Shown in pieces: positions 6,631 to 14,846 of a DNA stretch of 42,535 nt. Under the pieces are notes generated by a model. It was not told where the DNA came from. It worked only from the letters and a program-made list of their open reading frames with translations, and ran no database searches. The DNA lies in the NCBI GenBank assembly GCA_002387735.1, contig DGKJ01000119.1, positions 1 to 42,535 on the forward strand, given 5' to 3'. Origin of the DNA: Bacteriovoracaceae bacterium UBA4573. GTDB taxonomy: Bacteria > Bdellovibrionota > UBA1018 > UBA923. A program made the position numbers and the translations under genes. Position 1 is the first letter of the stretch. The number at the start of each line of letters is the position of its first letter.

Positions 6631-8421
6631 TTATCCTTCGTTCTGAAATTGTTCACGGGCAGCCATGTCGACATCAAGGTACTTGTACTTATTCATGATC
6701 TGCTCGGAAGTGTAATAGTTTTTAAGCCACTTGTTGATCAAGCGGTATTCGTTTTCAAAAATACCGTAGGCCCAAGGCGCTTCTTCTTGTGCGATTTCTT
6801 CTAACTGACAAATGAGTTTTCTGCGTTCTGGTCCGGGTGGCATGAGCGCCATTTTTTCGAAGATTTTGTTAAATTCTGGGTTATCGAAATTGGCTTCGTT
6901 CGGGCCAGGTGATTTGTTTGGACCGTACAATAGTCCAAGCGAATTTTCAGCGTCGGGGTAATCCATGTTCCAACCACCTTTACTCATCTGCAGATTTTTT
7001 CGTTTCATTTTATCGAGATAGGCCGGGAACGTATTAACGTTGATTTCGAGCTTTATACCGATTTGAGCCAGCGCACGACCGACGAACTCAGCAATTTGTC
7101 GGTCAGTCATTTCTCCATTGCGAGTGTCCCATTTCAGAGTGGGTAAACCTTTGCCATCGGGGTAGCCGGCTTTTTTGATCAGTTCTTTGGCGCGAGCGAG
7201 GTCGTAACTCCAACGATATGGTTTGCCACAACGGTCGACGATCGCTGGTGGATTCGCCTCGTTTTGAATAGAGCCGCGTCCGTTCTTGAATTTTTTGAGC
7301 CATTCATCGCGATCAATCGACGAAGCAATGGCTTGGCGGAGATATTTATTTTTCATGATAGGGTCTTCAGTATTCATGCTGGCGTACCAGAAAATAAGCG
7401 ACGGTTCGTAGGAAACAGTCACACCTTTTTTGGCCAACTCTGGTTTCACCTGCGTGAGATTTTCAATAGCTGCGTCAAAATTGTCTTTCGGAATTTTGAT
7501 CTGGTCGTATTTGCCTTTTAAGAACCCCAACCATCGAGGTTGTTCTTCTTTGACAACAGTGAAGCGAATGGCATCGAGAAGCGGAATTTTTTTTCCCGCT
7601 TCGGAAGCAAATTGAGCGCGGCGTTTTGGCCCCATTTTGTCGGACGATGGAATAAAGTCGTCGCGATAGTTTTCGTTTTTGACAAGAACGATTTCAGATG
7701 TCGGTTGCCATTGGGTTGCGCGGAATGGGCCCGTACCGACCGGATGAGTGGGGAACCCCTTTCCATATTCGGTAATTGCTTCCACGGGAATCGGTGCGGT
7801 GAAGGTCATGGTAAGAATATAAATCAACTGCGGGTACGGTTTTTTGAATTTGAGTTGCACCGTATAATCGTCGATTGCTTTCATGCCTTCGACTTCGTCC
7901 TGCATGATTTCAGCAGCGGGCCGGCCCTTGCCGAATTTAGCTGCAAATTCGTCGATGCCGACAATCTTGCCTTCCCAGATCCAAAAGCCCTGGGATTCGG
8001 TGGCAGGATCGGCGTGGCGTTTCCACCCGTAGACCAAATCTTGGGCCTTGAGCTCGCGACCTTTTCCGCCGCTCGCTTTAAAACAGGGGTCGTCCTGAAA
8101 CCGAATGCCTTTTTTTAAACGTATTGTGTAAGTGAGTTTGTCTTTAGAAACCTCGGGCATCCCGTCGGCGAGCAGAGGAATAACTTCGGTTTCGTCGGCA
8201 AAGTAATTGTACTGATAGGGGGTCTCGTAGATCTGTTGAAGAACGTCGAGAGTTACTTCGTCATAGGCGTTTGTAGGGTCTGCGGATTTAATGTTATCGC
8301 GCGAAACCGTCAGGTAAACCTTGCCGTTGAGGGTTTCTTTTTTGGTGCAGCCAAAGCCCGCACTCACAATGATTGCCAAAAAAGCGAGTGCTACGCAGCG
8401 GATAGACTTGAAGTTTTTCAT
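6631..8421 (-). CDS. oligopeptide/dipeptide-binding lipoprotein (SBP family 5, OppA/DppA-like)
   Basis: This 596-residue extracytoplasmic receptor for an ABC importer of peptides has a lipobox SAGFGC with Cys25 as the lipid anchor. The family-5 layout follows: GKVYLTVSRDNIKSADPTNAYD at the N-terminus, LADGMPEVSKDKLTYTIRLKKGIRFQD (the conserved block typical of OppA), then HPVGTGPFRATQW. In the second lobe come RQAIASSIDRDEW and the C-terminal WNMDYPDAENSL. The start at 8421 follows AGGGGGT at good distance. No permease or ATPase genes are adjacent, so this is an orphan binding protein in this window. The peptide specificity cannot be read. Confidence 0.9.
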   Translation of the reverse strand: MKNFKSIRCVALAFLAIIVSAGFGCTKKETLNGKVYLTVSRDNIKSADPTNAYDEVTLDVLQQIYETPYQYNYFADETEVIPLLADGMPEVSKDKLTYTIRLKKGIRFQDDPCFKASGGKGRELKAQDLVYGWKRHADPATESQGFWIWEGKIVGIDEFAAKFGKGRPAAEIMQDEVEGMKAIDDYTVQLKFKKPYPQLIYILTMTFTAPIPVEAITEYGKGFPTHPVGTGPFRATQWQPTSEIVLVKNENYRDDFIPSSDKMGPKRRAQFASEAGKKIPLLDAIRFTVVKEEQPRWLGFLKGKYDQIKIPKDNFDAAIENLTQVKPELAKKGVTVSYEPSLIFWYASMNTEDPIMKNKYLRQAIASSIDRDEWLKKFKNGRGSIQNEANPPAIVDRCGKPYRWSYDLARAKELIKKAGYPDGKGLPTLKWDTRNGEMTDRQIAEFVGRALAQIGIKLEINVNTFPAYLDKMKRKNLQMSKGGWNMDYPDAENSLGLLYGPNKSPGPNEANFDNPEFNKIFEKMALMPPGPERRKLICQLEEIAQEEAPWAYGIFENEYRLINKWLKNYYTSEQIMNKYKYLDVDMAAREQFQNEG

Positions 8422-8557
8422 TGGGAACCCCCTCTTAGATTGTCCAGTTAGAGAGTCTAGGCAGCCCCGTTGTGCGTCGTCAATGATGGAAGGGGCAATT
8501 ACTGCCGAATTTTCCGTGCTCTAATCTGAGCCTTCGAAGATTCCGAACCGTATTCTG

Positions 8558-9322
8558 ATGAGGTACGGGATTATTGCCGTTTTCAGCATTTTGATCGCGA
8601 TTGATGTGGGTACGTTTGCCCGAGGTGCAATTGCCTCCGACTCCTGCGTTGCTGACTTAGGGCAGATTCTCGCACAAAAACACCAAAGTAAATTAGAGAA
8701 AAAAAGGAATCGAACTGAACAGCGATTGGCGCAAAAAGAAAAGTCTGAACGAATTAAGCGCGAACGATCTGCTCGAGAAAACGCAAACATAGAAGGTCGA
8801 ATTACTAAAATGTTGGACCGTTCATTGAATCGTGAACCATTACTTCCGAGTGAAGTGCGCGAAATGAAAGCCGCAGCTCGCGATCTCCGAATACAAGGTA
8901 GGGTGGACGATGCCAAAAAGCTTGAATCTCGGATCGCGCGTCATGAAGCAAAATACCACCCGCCAAACCGATTGAGAAAATTAAGTTCAGACGAAAAACA
9001 GCAACTATCAGAGAAAGTAGAAATCAGTACCTACGCCGTAAAGCAAGTCGGTACTTTAAATACAGATGTTCGAGAAGTGTTTGAAAATAAGATTCTTCCA
9101 TTGATCGCCGAGGATCCGAAAAATGCGGGATTGAATTATAGAGGTGCCAATAACAAATCTAAAATCGACGGGATTCCGGTTGGGGCCTTCAAAAAAGTAA
9201 GATTTTCTCTAAAAGCCGAATACCGGGTGATTTACCACATCGACGAAAGCGGAAAAGCAATTATCGACGCAGTCGGTCCTAGAGAAAGCGTTTACAGCGG
9301 AAAATTTTCAATTCTCGACTAA
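8558..9322 (+). CDS. secreted protein with coiled-coil linker and C-terminal RelE/ParE-like domain
   Basis: This 254-residue protein has three parts. Residues 1-27 form a signal peptide (hydrophobic core, cleavage near AIA). Residues 35-135 are highly charged (K, R, E, Q) and probably helical or coiled-coil. Residues 165-254 read like a RelE/ParE toxin fold: a helix ending in LPLIAEDPKNAGLNY, a basic strand around Arg215, then EYRVIYHIDESGKAIIDAVGPRESVY with Arg223, Tyr226, Arg242 and Tyr246. RelE-type toxins have the pattern YR-x-IY...hR-x-VY and cleave mRNA on the ribosome. No antitoxin gene precedes or follows, and export is unusual for the family. The RelE similarity is strong by motif, but the activity is inference. 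The stop overlaps the alaS stop by four bases. Confidence 0.72.
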   Translation: MRYGIIAVFSILIAIDVGTFARGAIASDSCVADLGQILAQKHQSKLEKKRNRTEQRLAQKEKSERIKRERSARENANIEGRITKMLDRSLNREPLLPSEVREMKAAARDLRIQGRVDDAKKLESRIARHEAKYHPPNRLRKLSSDEKQQLSEKVEISTYAVKQVGTLNTDVREVFENKILPLIAEDPKNAGLNYRGANNKSKIDGIPVGAFKKVRFSLKAEYRVIYHIDESGKAIIDAVGPRESVYSGKFSILD

Positions 9323-11958
9323 CCCTTGAGAAGTTTAGTAAGCGATTCCAAAACAGCATCAAAATTATTGTTTTTGCCGCCGGCCTGAGCCAGGTCTGGT
9401 TTTCCACCGCCGGAGCCCCCAATGATCGGAGCGACTTGTTTGATGAGCTCGCCCGCTTTAAAGCGTTCCGTCCAATCTTTGGTGACGGCGATCAAAAGTG
9501 CAGACTGATTTTTTTCTTGGTCGAAAGCAGCTAGTGCGATGACTGATTTACTGAGCTTGGAACGCAAAACATCTGCCAGATCCCGCAAAATTTTCGCCGG
9601 CGCTTCACCGTCGGGAATCGAAGGAATACCAAATACCAACTTACCATCACCCACAGTTTTTGCGTCGCGAATCCAGTCGTCGACGTGGCTAGCTGCACTC
9701 TTGCGTGTTTGAGTTTCTAGCGATTTTCGCAGTTCTTTTTCGGACAGCTGCAATTTTTCGATCTTAGGCAACAACTCGTTCGGCGCTGACGCTTTCGTGG
9801 CGTGCATGAGTTCGCCAAGAAGCCTTTCTTGTTGCCGTAATTGCGATAACACCGAGGGGCCAGTAATTGCTACGATTCGGCGCACGCCAGCAGCGATGCC
9901 ACTTTCGTTGAGGATCTTGAACATTTGAATGTCTGAAGTGTTTTTTACATGGGTTCCGCCGCAAAACTCAGTTGAATAATTTCCGACCGTGACCACACGT
10001 ACACGAGCCCCGTATTTATCACCGAAGAACGCAATAGCGCCTTTGGCCATAGCCTTGTCTTTGTCCATTTCCTCACAGCCGACAGTTTCGGCGCGCTCAA
10101 TTGACTCATTAATGTAATCTTCGATTTTTCGTATTTCTTCGGCACTTAGGGCTTTCGTGTGATTGAAATCAAAACGCAATAACTCGGGAGTCACTAGCGA
10201 GCCCGCTTGCTTAACGTGGGGGCCCAAATACTTTCGCAACGCAAAATGAAGCATGTGGGTTGCGGTGTGATTTTTGGCAGTGCGCGATCGAATTGTGGCT
10301 TCAGTTGTCTGTTCAACTTGAGCGTCTACTTTTAATGAGCCGCGCGCTTCCACACAGTGAAGCACCACATAGTCTCCAGTAGGTTTTTGCGCATCGACCA
10401 CCTTAGCTTCAAAGTTCCCACCGCGAATCGAACCATGGTCACCAACTTGACCGCCAGACTCAGCATAGAAAGGTGTAGCATCCACAACGATTTGAAAGTC
10501 ACCAGTCGAACTTTGTTTGACGAGTTTACCATCTTCGATGATCGCAAGCACTTTACCCTTGTGGGATAAAGACTGATAGCCATGAAAAGAGGTTTGAATC
10601 CCTTTTTGATGCAAACTTTTGTAAACCTCTCCGACGGCTTCTTCGCCAGAGCCCTTCCAGGATTGTCGCGACCGGGAACGTTGAGATTCCATAGCCGTTT
10701 GAAAACCTGCTTCATCAACAGCAAACCCGCGCTCTTTGGCGATCACTTGTGTGAGATCGAGCGGAAAACCAAAAGTGTCATAGAGTTTAAAAGCGACCTC
10801 ACCGGAAAGAGATTTGCTCTTGGAGCGTTCAATTTCTTCGTCGAGCACTCGTAATCCGTTGTCGAGGGTGATTAAAAAACGTTCTTCCTCAAGTTTGATC
10901 GTACTTTCTAAGAATTCTCTTTTGTCTTTAAGATCAGGATAAGCGCTTCCCATGACGTCGATCAGCGGCTTGGTAAGTTTAAAGAAGAAAGCATCTGTTT
11001 GCCCAAGGTTGCGACCGTGGCGAATCGCACGACGCATAATACGCCGCAAAACATAGCCGCGCCCTTCGTTCGACGGAAGCACGCCGTCTGCGATTAAAAA
11101 GTTGGCTGCGCGACAGTGATCGGCCAGCACCCGAAGTGAAACGCTGGTTTTCTGATCTTTTCCGTATGTTGAATTGGTGGTTTTTGAAATCGAAGCGATA
11201 AGATCCTGAAACAAGTCAGTGTCATAGTTTGTAGCAACGTCTTGCACCACCGAGGTCACACGCTCCAGGCCCATTCCAGTATCGATACTCGGCTTTGGGA
11301 GTGCGGTCATTTTTCCATCGGCCGAACGTTCGAATTGCATGAATACGAGGTTCCAAATTTCCATGAAACGATCGCAGTCGCAACCTACAGTGCAAGCAGG
11401 TTTGCCGCAGCCGTACTTTTCACCTCGATCGACAAAAATTTCAGAACAGGGTCCACACGGGCCGGTGTCGCCCATGGACCAAAAATTGTCTTTTTCACCG
11501 AAACGACAAATACGGTCTTTTGCGACACCTTCCTGTTTGTGCCAGATGTCGGCAGCGTCGTCGTCTTCTCGAAATACGCTCACGTAAAGACGATCTTTAG
11601 GAATTCCTAAATTTTTTGTGATGAACTCCCAGCCAAAGTGAATGGCGTCTTTTTTGAAGTAGTCGCCAAACGAAAAATTACCGAGCATTTCAAAAAAAGT
11701 ATGATGGCGCGCCGTGAAGCCTACATTTTCGAGATCATTGTGTTTGCCGCCAGCACGCACGCATTTCTGAGAGGTCGCTGCCCGTTTGTAGGGCCGAGGG
11801 TCGGAACCCAGAAAAACGTCCTTGAATTGCACCATGCCGGCATTGGTAAAAAGAAGAGTGGGGTCGTTGTGGGGAACTAAGCCCGACGATTCGACCACTG
11901 TGTGACCATTCTTCTCAAAATATTTCAAAAATTCGGTTCGAATTTGCGCTGCGCGCAT
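9319..11958 (-). CDS. alaS: alanyl-tRNA synthetase
   Basis: This 879-residue enzyme of the usual bacterial length charges tRNA-Ala. The class II core opens with RTEFLKYFEKNGHTVV and FTNAGMVQFKDVFLG, with motif 2 and 3 regions visible (RRIMRRAIRHGRNLG). The editing domain carries the zinc site HTATHMLHFAL and CGGTHV. The C-terminal domain ends with the GGSGGGKPDLAQAGG glycine-rich motif typical of AlaRS. The start at 11958 is the conventional ATG. It is divergent from a lipoprotein gene, with a 91-base spacer holding both promoters. Confidence 0.98.
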   Translation of the reverse strand: MRAAQIRTEFLKYFEKNGHTVVESSGLVPHNDPTLLFTNAGMVQFKDVFLGSDPRPYKRAATSQKCVRAGGKHNDLENVGFTARHHTFFEMLGNFSFGDYFKKDAIHFGWEFITKNLGIPKDRLYVSVFREDDDAADIWHKQEGVAKDRICRFGEKDNFWSMGDTGPCGPCSEIFVDRGEKYGCGKPACTVGCDCDRFMEIWNLVFMQFERSADGKMTALPKPSIDTGMGLERVTSVVQDVATNYDTDLFQDLIASISKTTNSTYGKDQKTSVSLRVLADHCRAANFLIADGVLPSNEGRGYVLRRIMRRAIRHGRNLGQTDAFFFKLTKPLIDVMGSAYPDLKDKREFLESTIKLEEERFLITLDNGLRVLDEEIERSKSKSLSGEVAFKLYDTFGFPLDLTQVIAKERGFAVDEAGFQTAMESQRSRSRQSWKGSGEEAVGEVYKSLHQKGIQTSFHGYQSLSHKGKVLAIIEDGKLVKQSSTGDFQIVVDATPFYAESGGQVGDHGSIRGGNFEAKVVDAQKPTGDYVVLHCVEARGSLKVDAQVEQTTEATIRSRTAKNHTATHMLHFALRKYLGPHVKQAGSLVTPELLRFDFNHTKALSAEEIRKIEDYINESIERAETVGCEEMDKDKAMAKGAIAFFGDKYGARVRVVTVGNYSTEFCGGTHVKNTSDIQMFKILNESGIAAGVRRIVAITGPSVLSQLRQQERLLGELMHATKASAPNELLPKIEKLQLSEKELRKSLETQTRKSAASHVDDWIRDAKTVGDGKLVFGIPSIPDGEAPAKILRDLADVLRSKLSKSVIALAAFDQEKNQSALLIAVTKDWTERFKAGELIKQVAPIIGGSGGGKPDLAQAGGKNNNFDAVLESLTKLLKG

Positions 11959-12049
11959 AGTGAGGCTCCTGCGCCAAGACGTTATCCGATTTCGTTCGTT
12001 TGACGAAGGTTTTTTTTACTGCTACCCGGTGTCTACAAGGGGGATCTAT

Positions 12050-12853
12050 ATGTTATTGAAAAATTTAAGACGTCATTCCGCGCTTTTGGGGGCCGGAATT
12101 GTGGCATTGGTGGCCGCAGGCTGCCCAACGCCCAAAGAAACTGCCAACGCCGTAAGCAAGTTGATTGCGCGTGAAGGGGCATCTTTCGAAGAAACAAGAG
12201 GCCTTAATGCGCCGAGTGGCACCTATATTCATGGCGAGCACATCGCTCAGTCTTTAGGGGCTTGGGCTGCGAATGCGCATGAAGTTGTACGGGAGCTAAA
12301 CAGTTTAGCCGATAAATTGAGAGACTCCGGAACTAAGGCTGAAGACAAGGTGTCGCCTCAAACGCTCAATGCCATCAAAGCACAGCTGCAAGAAATGCTT
12401 GTGCGTGTGGTCGATATTCGTTTGACCGTTCCAGAGTGGCAGCTCAATTCGGCGCAAAGTTCGTTAAAAGCGCTAGTCGCAGCCTATAAAGCCTTACCCA
12501 CGGCGTACGCTGGCGTGTTTGAGGAGAACATAACCTTTACCGGTTCAATCAAGGTGGCTATCGAACTTGATCCCGAAATGTACGACACCAAAAAAGATTG
12601 CGAAACCGAGTTGCGAATTTATGCCGCTGAAACGCAGGAACCGTTTTGCCGGGCTCACGCGTATTCGGTGTGTGGCCATCAAATGGACCTTAAATGTTTG
12701 AGTGATCTTTTGAATTCCGCCGCTCGCACTCAAAAGAAATGTGAGCACATAACCACCGATGATCAAGGTCGAGAAAAGAAAACGGGCATGAGTAGCGGCT
12801 GGTACCACAGTATCAGCACTTCGTGTAAGGCGACATCACCAGTACTAAGGTAG
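12050..12853 (+). CDS. cysteine-rich lipoprotein, unknown function
   Basis: This 267-residue product has the lipobox VAAGC, so lipidation is likely at Cys25. No known family was recognised. The N-terminal half is helical (ELNSLADKLRD, LNAIKAQLQEMLVRVV). The C-terminal part, from about residue 170, is beta-like and rich in Cys (KKDCETELR, PFCRAHAYSVCGHQMDLKCL, KKCEHI, TSCKA), probably disulfide-bonded in the periplasm. I chose the ATG at 12050, not the longer upstream frame, because AAGGGGGA lies 5-6 bases before it and the signal sequence starts there. A strong terminator follows. Confidence 0.7.
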   Translation: MLLKNLRRHSALLGAGIVALVAAGCPTPKETANAVSKLIAREGASFEETRGLNAPSGTYIHGEHIAQSLGAWAANAHEVVRELNSLADKLRDSGTKAEDKVSPQTLNAIKAQLQEMLVRVVDIRLTVPEWQLNSAQSSLKALVAAYKALPTAYAGVFEENITFTGSIKVAIELDPEMYDTKKDCETELRIYAAETQEPFCRAHAYSVCGHQMDLKCLSDLLNSAARTQKKCEHITTDDQGREKKTGMSSGWYHSISTSCKATSPVLR

Positions 12854-12870
12854 TCGCTTAAGTTCAGGTC

Positions 12871-12908
12871 AAAAAAAAGGCGCGTGGTGTATTCCACGCG
12901 CCTTTTTT
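12871..12908. terminator. bidirectional intrinsic terminator between lipoprotein gene and recA
   Basis: A nine-pair GC-rich stem, GGCGCGTGG (12879-12887) and CCACGCGCC (12894-12902), encloses a TGTATT loop. It is flanked by eight A on the left and six T on the right, so it can terminate transcripts from both directions (lipoprotein gene on plus, recA on minus). Confidence 0.92.
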
Positions 12909-12928
12909 ATTTCTACTAGTTAGATTCT

Positions 12929-14119
12929 CTAGCGTTTATTAGATGTTGGCTTGATCGTGTCGCCTTTTGTTGCCGCCGCCAATGCACTTTGCGCAGTTGC
13001 TTTGTCTGAGGCGGTCGCTGCTGCAGGGCCATTTTGTGGACTCGTTGGTCCGCCTTGGCCTTTCCACATGCCAGCTTTCTCTAAAACGACCTGACGAATT
13101 TTTTGTAAAACGTCTGGGTGTTCTTTCAGCCAGTTGCGAGCATTTTCGCGCCCCTGACCAATGCGTTCACCGTTGTAGGTGTACCAAGTTCCGCTCTTGT
13201 CGATAATGTTTCGTTCTGCAGCGAGGTCGAGAAGATCACCTTCCTTTGAGATGCCTTCGCCGTAGAGAATGTCGAATTCAACTTCTTTGAATGGAGGTGC
13301 TACTTTATTTTTTACTACCTTCACGCGTGTGCGGTTACCAATTACGTCGTCACCGTTTTTGAGAGCTGCAATACGGCGAATGTCGAGTCGCACTGACGAG
13401 TAGAATTTCAAAGCGTTACCGCCAGTGGTAGTTTCGGGATTGCCGAACATCACACCAATTTTCATGCGAATTTGATTGATAAAAATCACGGTAGTTTTGC
13501 TTTTTGAAATGGTACCAGTCAACTTACGAAGAGCTTGGCTCATGAGCCTTGCTTGCAAGCCCATGTGTGAGTCGCCCATTTCACCTTCGATTTCTGCGCG
13601 CGGCACGAGAGCAGCAACGGAGTCGACCACTAATAGATCAACCGCACCGCTTCGCACCAGCATGTCAGCAATTTCGAGCGCTTGTTCACCGGTGTCAGGC
13701 TGCGAAATTAAAAGGTCTTCAGTGCGCACACCCAGTTTTCGAGCGTATTCTACGTCGAGCGCGTGTTCCGCGTCGACAAATGCGGCTACGCCACCTTGTT
13801 TTTGCGCCTCTGCAATACAGTGGAGGGTAAGAGTGGTCTTACCAGACGACTCAGGTCCGAAAATTTCAATAACCCTTCCGCGAGGCAATCCGCCAATTCC
13901 GAGTGCCAGGTCAAGGCTTAGGGATCCGGTCGACAAAACAGGAACGTCTTGAACGAGCGTTTGTCCTTCGCCCAAGCGCATAATCGAGCCTTTGCCAAAT
14001 TGCTTTTCAATTGTGCTGACAGCTAGCTCAAGAGCCTTCGAGCGATTTGCGGCGCCAGCTTCGTCGTGTTTAGAAAATTGAGATGGGGATGTGGAATTCG
14101 GATGGTTTAACTGACTCAT
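12929..14119 (-). CDS. recA: recombinase RecA
   Basis: This 396-residue strand-exchange ATPase has an N-terminal region LELAVSTIEKQFGKGSIMRLG, Walker A GPESSGKTTL, LLVVDSVAALVPRAEIEGEMGDSH (Walker B and the L1 region) and VIFINQIRMKIGVMFGNPETTTGGNALKFYSSVRLDIRR (L2 and ATPase core). It is longer than E. coli RecA (353) at both ends: about 25 extra N-terminal residues and an Ala/Gly/Pro-rich C-terminal tail (about residues 350-396). I see no canonical LexA box in the upstream gap. The gene is preceded by pgpA on the same strand, a common arrangement near recA, but without cinA between them. Confidence 0.98.
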   Translation of the reverse strand: MSQLNHPNSTSPSQFSKHDEAGAANRSKALELAVSTIEKQFGKGSIMRLGEGQTLVQDVPVLSTGSLSLDLALGIGGLPRGRVIEIFGPESSGKTTLTLHCIAEAQKQGGVAAFVDAEHALDVEYARKLGVRTEDLLISQPDTGEQALEIADMLVRSGAVDLLVVDSVAALVPRAEIEGEMGDSHMGLQARLMSQALRKLTGTISKSKTTVIFINQIRMKIGVMFGNPETTTGGNALKFYSSVRLDIRRIAALKNGDDVIGNRTRVKVVKNKVAPPFKEVEFDILYGEGISKEGDLLDLAAERNIIDKSGTWYTYNGERIGQGRENARNWLKEHPDVLQKIRQVVLEKAGMWKGQGGPTSPQNGPAAATASDKATAQSALAAATKGDTIKPTSNKR

Positions 14120-14219
14120 GGTGAGTGTCTCCTTGTTTTTGTTTGAATTAACACGTTCTAAAAGAATGCGTCCAGCAAATCGCGCGCCAGATTATTCTTT
14201 AATGCAGTCCAGTTGCGAT

Positions 14220-14248
14220 TCGCGAGCAATAAATAAAAATAATCGCGA
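14220..14248. repeat. paired TCGCGA palindromes upstream of recA
   Basis: The self-complementary hexamer TCGCGA occurs at 14220-14225 and again at 14243-14248. The 17 bases between are A/T-rich (GCAATAAATAAAAATAA). The pair lies in the 133-base gap between pgpA and recA, where the recA promoter should be. It could be a dimeric operator or a cruciform. Nothing in the sequence identifies a binding protein. Confidence 0.35.
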
Positions 14249-14252
14249 TGCG

Positions 14253-14768
14253 TTAAGTGAGGATTCCGTAAAAAATCAAAGCATTTACAACAAAAGCGGC
14301 AAAAAAACCTGCGATCACGTCATCAAGCACTATATGAGCGCCACGTCGGAACCAGCTGGGTGTAGTTTTCGACGCTCGGTCAAAAAATTTTGCCGGATAA
14401 GGTTTGACTACGTCGAAAATGCGAAAAAGTAGAAATGCCGCGAGAATGGACATCCAACCAGCGGGCCAATCAGTGGATATGCCAATGGTTGCCCAGAGCA
14501 TACCTGCAACTTCGTCGATTACGATGAATCCAGGGTCTTTGATTTCGGGTTTTAAGTAACACTCTTGCGCTGCAGCAAGAATTGCGATGCAGGTAAATCC
14601 GATCGCGATTACTACTTTTGAAGCGAGGGGAACATATTCCGCGAGAACCCAACAAATTGGAACTGCCGCCAAACTACCGGCGGTGCCCGGAGCAATAGGC
14701 ACGCGACCAAATCCAAACCAAGTGACCAAGAGGTGCCCTACTTTTGTGGGAAAATACGGATTGTTCAT
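14253..14768 (-). CDS. pgpA: phosphatidylglycerophosphatase A
   Basis: This 171-residue inner-membrane enzyme dephosphorylates phosphatidylglycerophosphate to phosphatidylglycerol. The family signature is complete: FGRVPIAPGTAGSLAAV near the N-terminus, VIDEVAGML with the metal-binding acidic residues, FRIFDVVKPYPAKFFD and the C-terminal IVLDDVIAGFFA. Four or so hydrophobic segments separate them. Length matches the family (about 160-170). It is upstream of recA on the same strand and divergent from the RSH-like gene at 14847. Confidence 0.95.
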   Translation of the reverse strand: MNNPYFPTKVGHLLVTWFGFGRVPIAPGTAGSLAAVPICWVLAEYVPLASKVVIAIGFTCIAILAAAQECYLKPEIKDPGFIVIDEVAGMLWATIGISTDWPAGWMSILAAFLLFRIFDVVKPYPAKFFDRASKTTPSWFRRGAHIVLDDVIAGFFAAFVVNALIFYGILT

Positions 14769-14846
14769 TTTCCTACTTCTAACGCGCTCGGGAATTGCAA
14801 ATCAAGCGCGGTGTGCGTAAATTCCAAAGAGGGGCGATTTCTAAGA

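Noticed and set aside
7540..8118. Plus-strand 192-residue frame
   Set aside because: It is antisense to the oligopeptide-binding lipoprotein, has Phe-rich composition typical of shadow frames and no domain signature.
8521..8916. Minus-strand 131-residue frame
   Set aside because: It is antisense to the RelE-like protein gene and shows no motif. I considered it as an antitoxin for the RelE domain and rejected that because of the antisense overlap and absence of a DNA-binding pattern.
11960..12049. Longer N-terminus of the Cys-rich lipoprotein (extra 30 residues)
   Set aside because: It would place the signal sequence internally, and the AAGGGGGA ribosome-binding site lies directly before the ATG at 12050.
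14120..14252. LexA/SOS box upstream of recA
   Set aside because: Neither the E. coli type nor the Gram-positive type operator is visible. GAACGTGTTAA has a two-base centre instead of the four needed.
14733..14846. Longer N-terminus of the RSH-like protein (extra 38 residues)
   Set aside because: It would overlap the start of pgpA on the other strand and has no ribosome-binding site, so the ATG at 14847 is more plausible.
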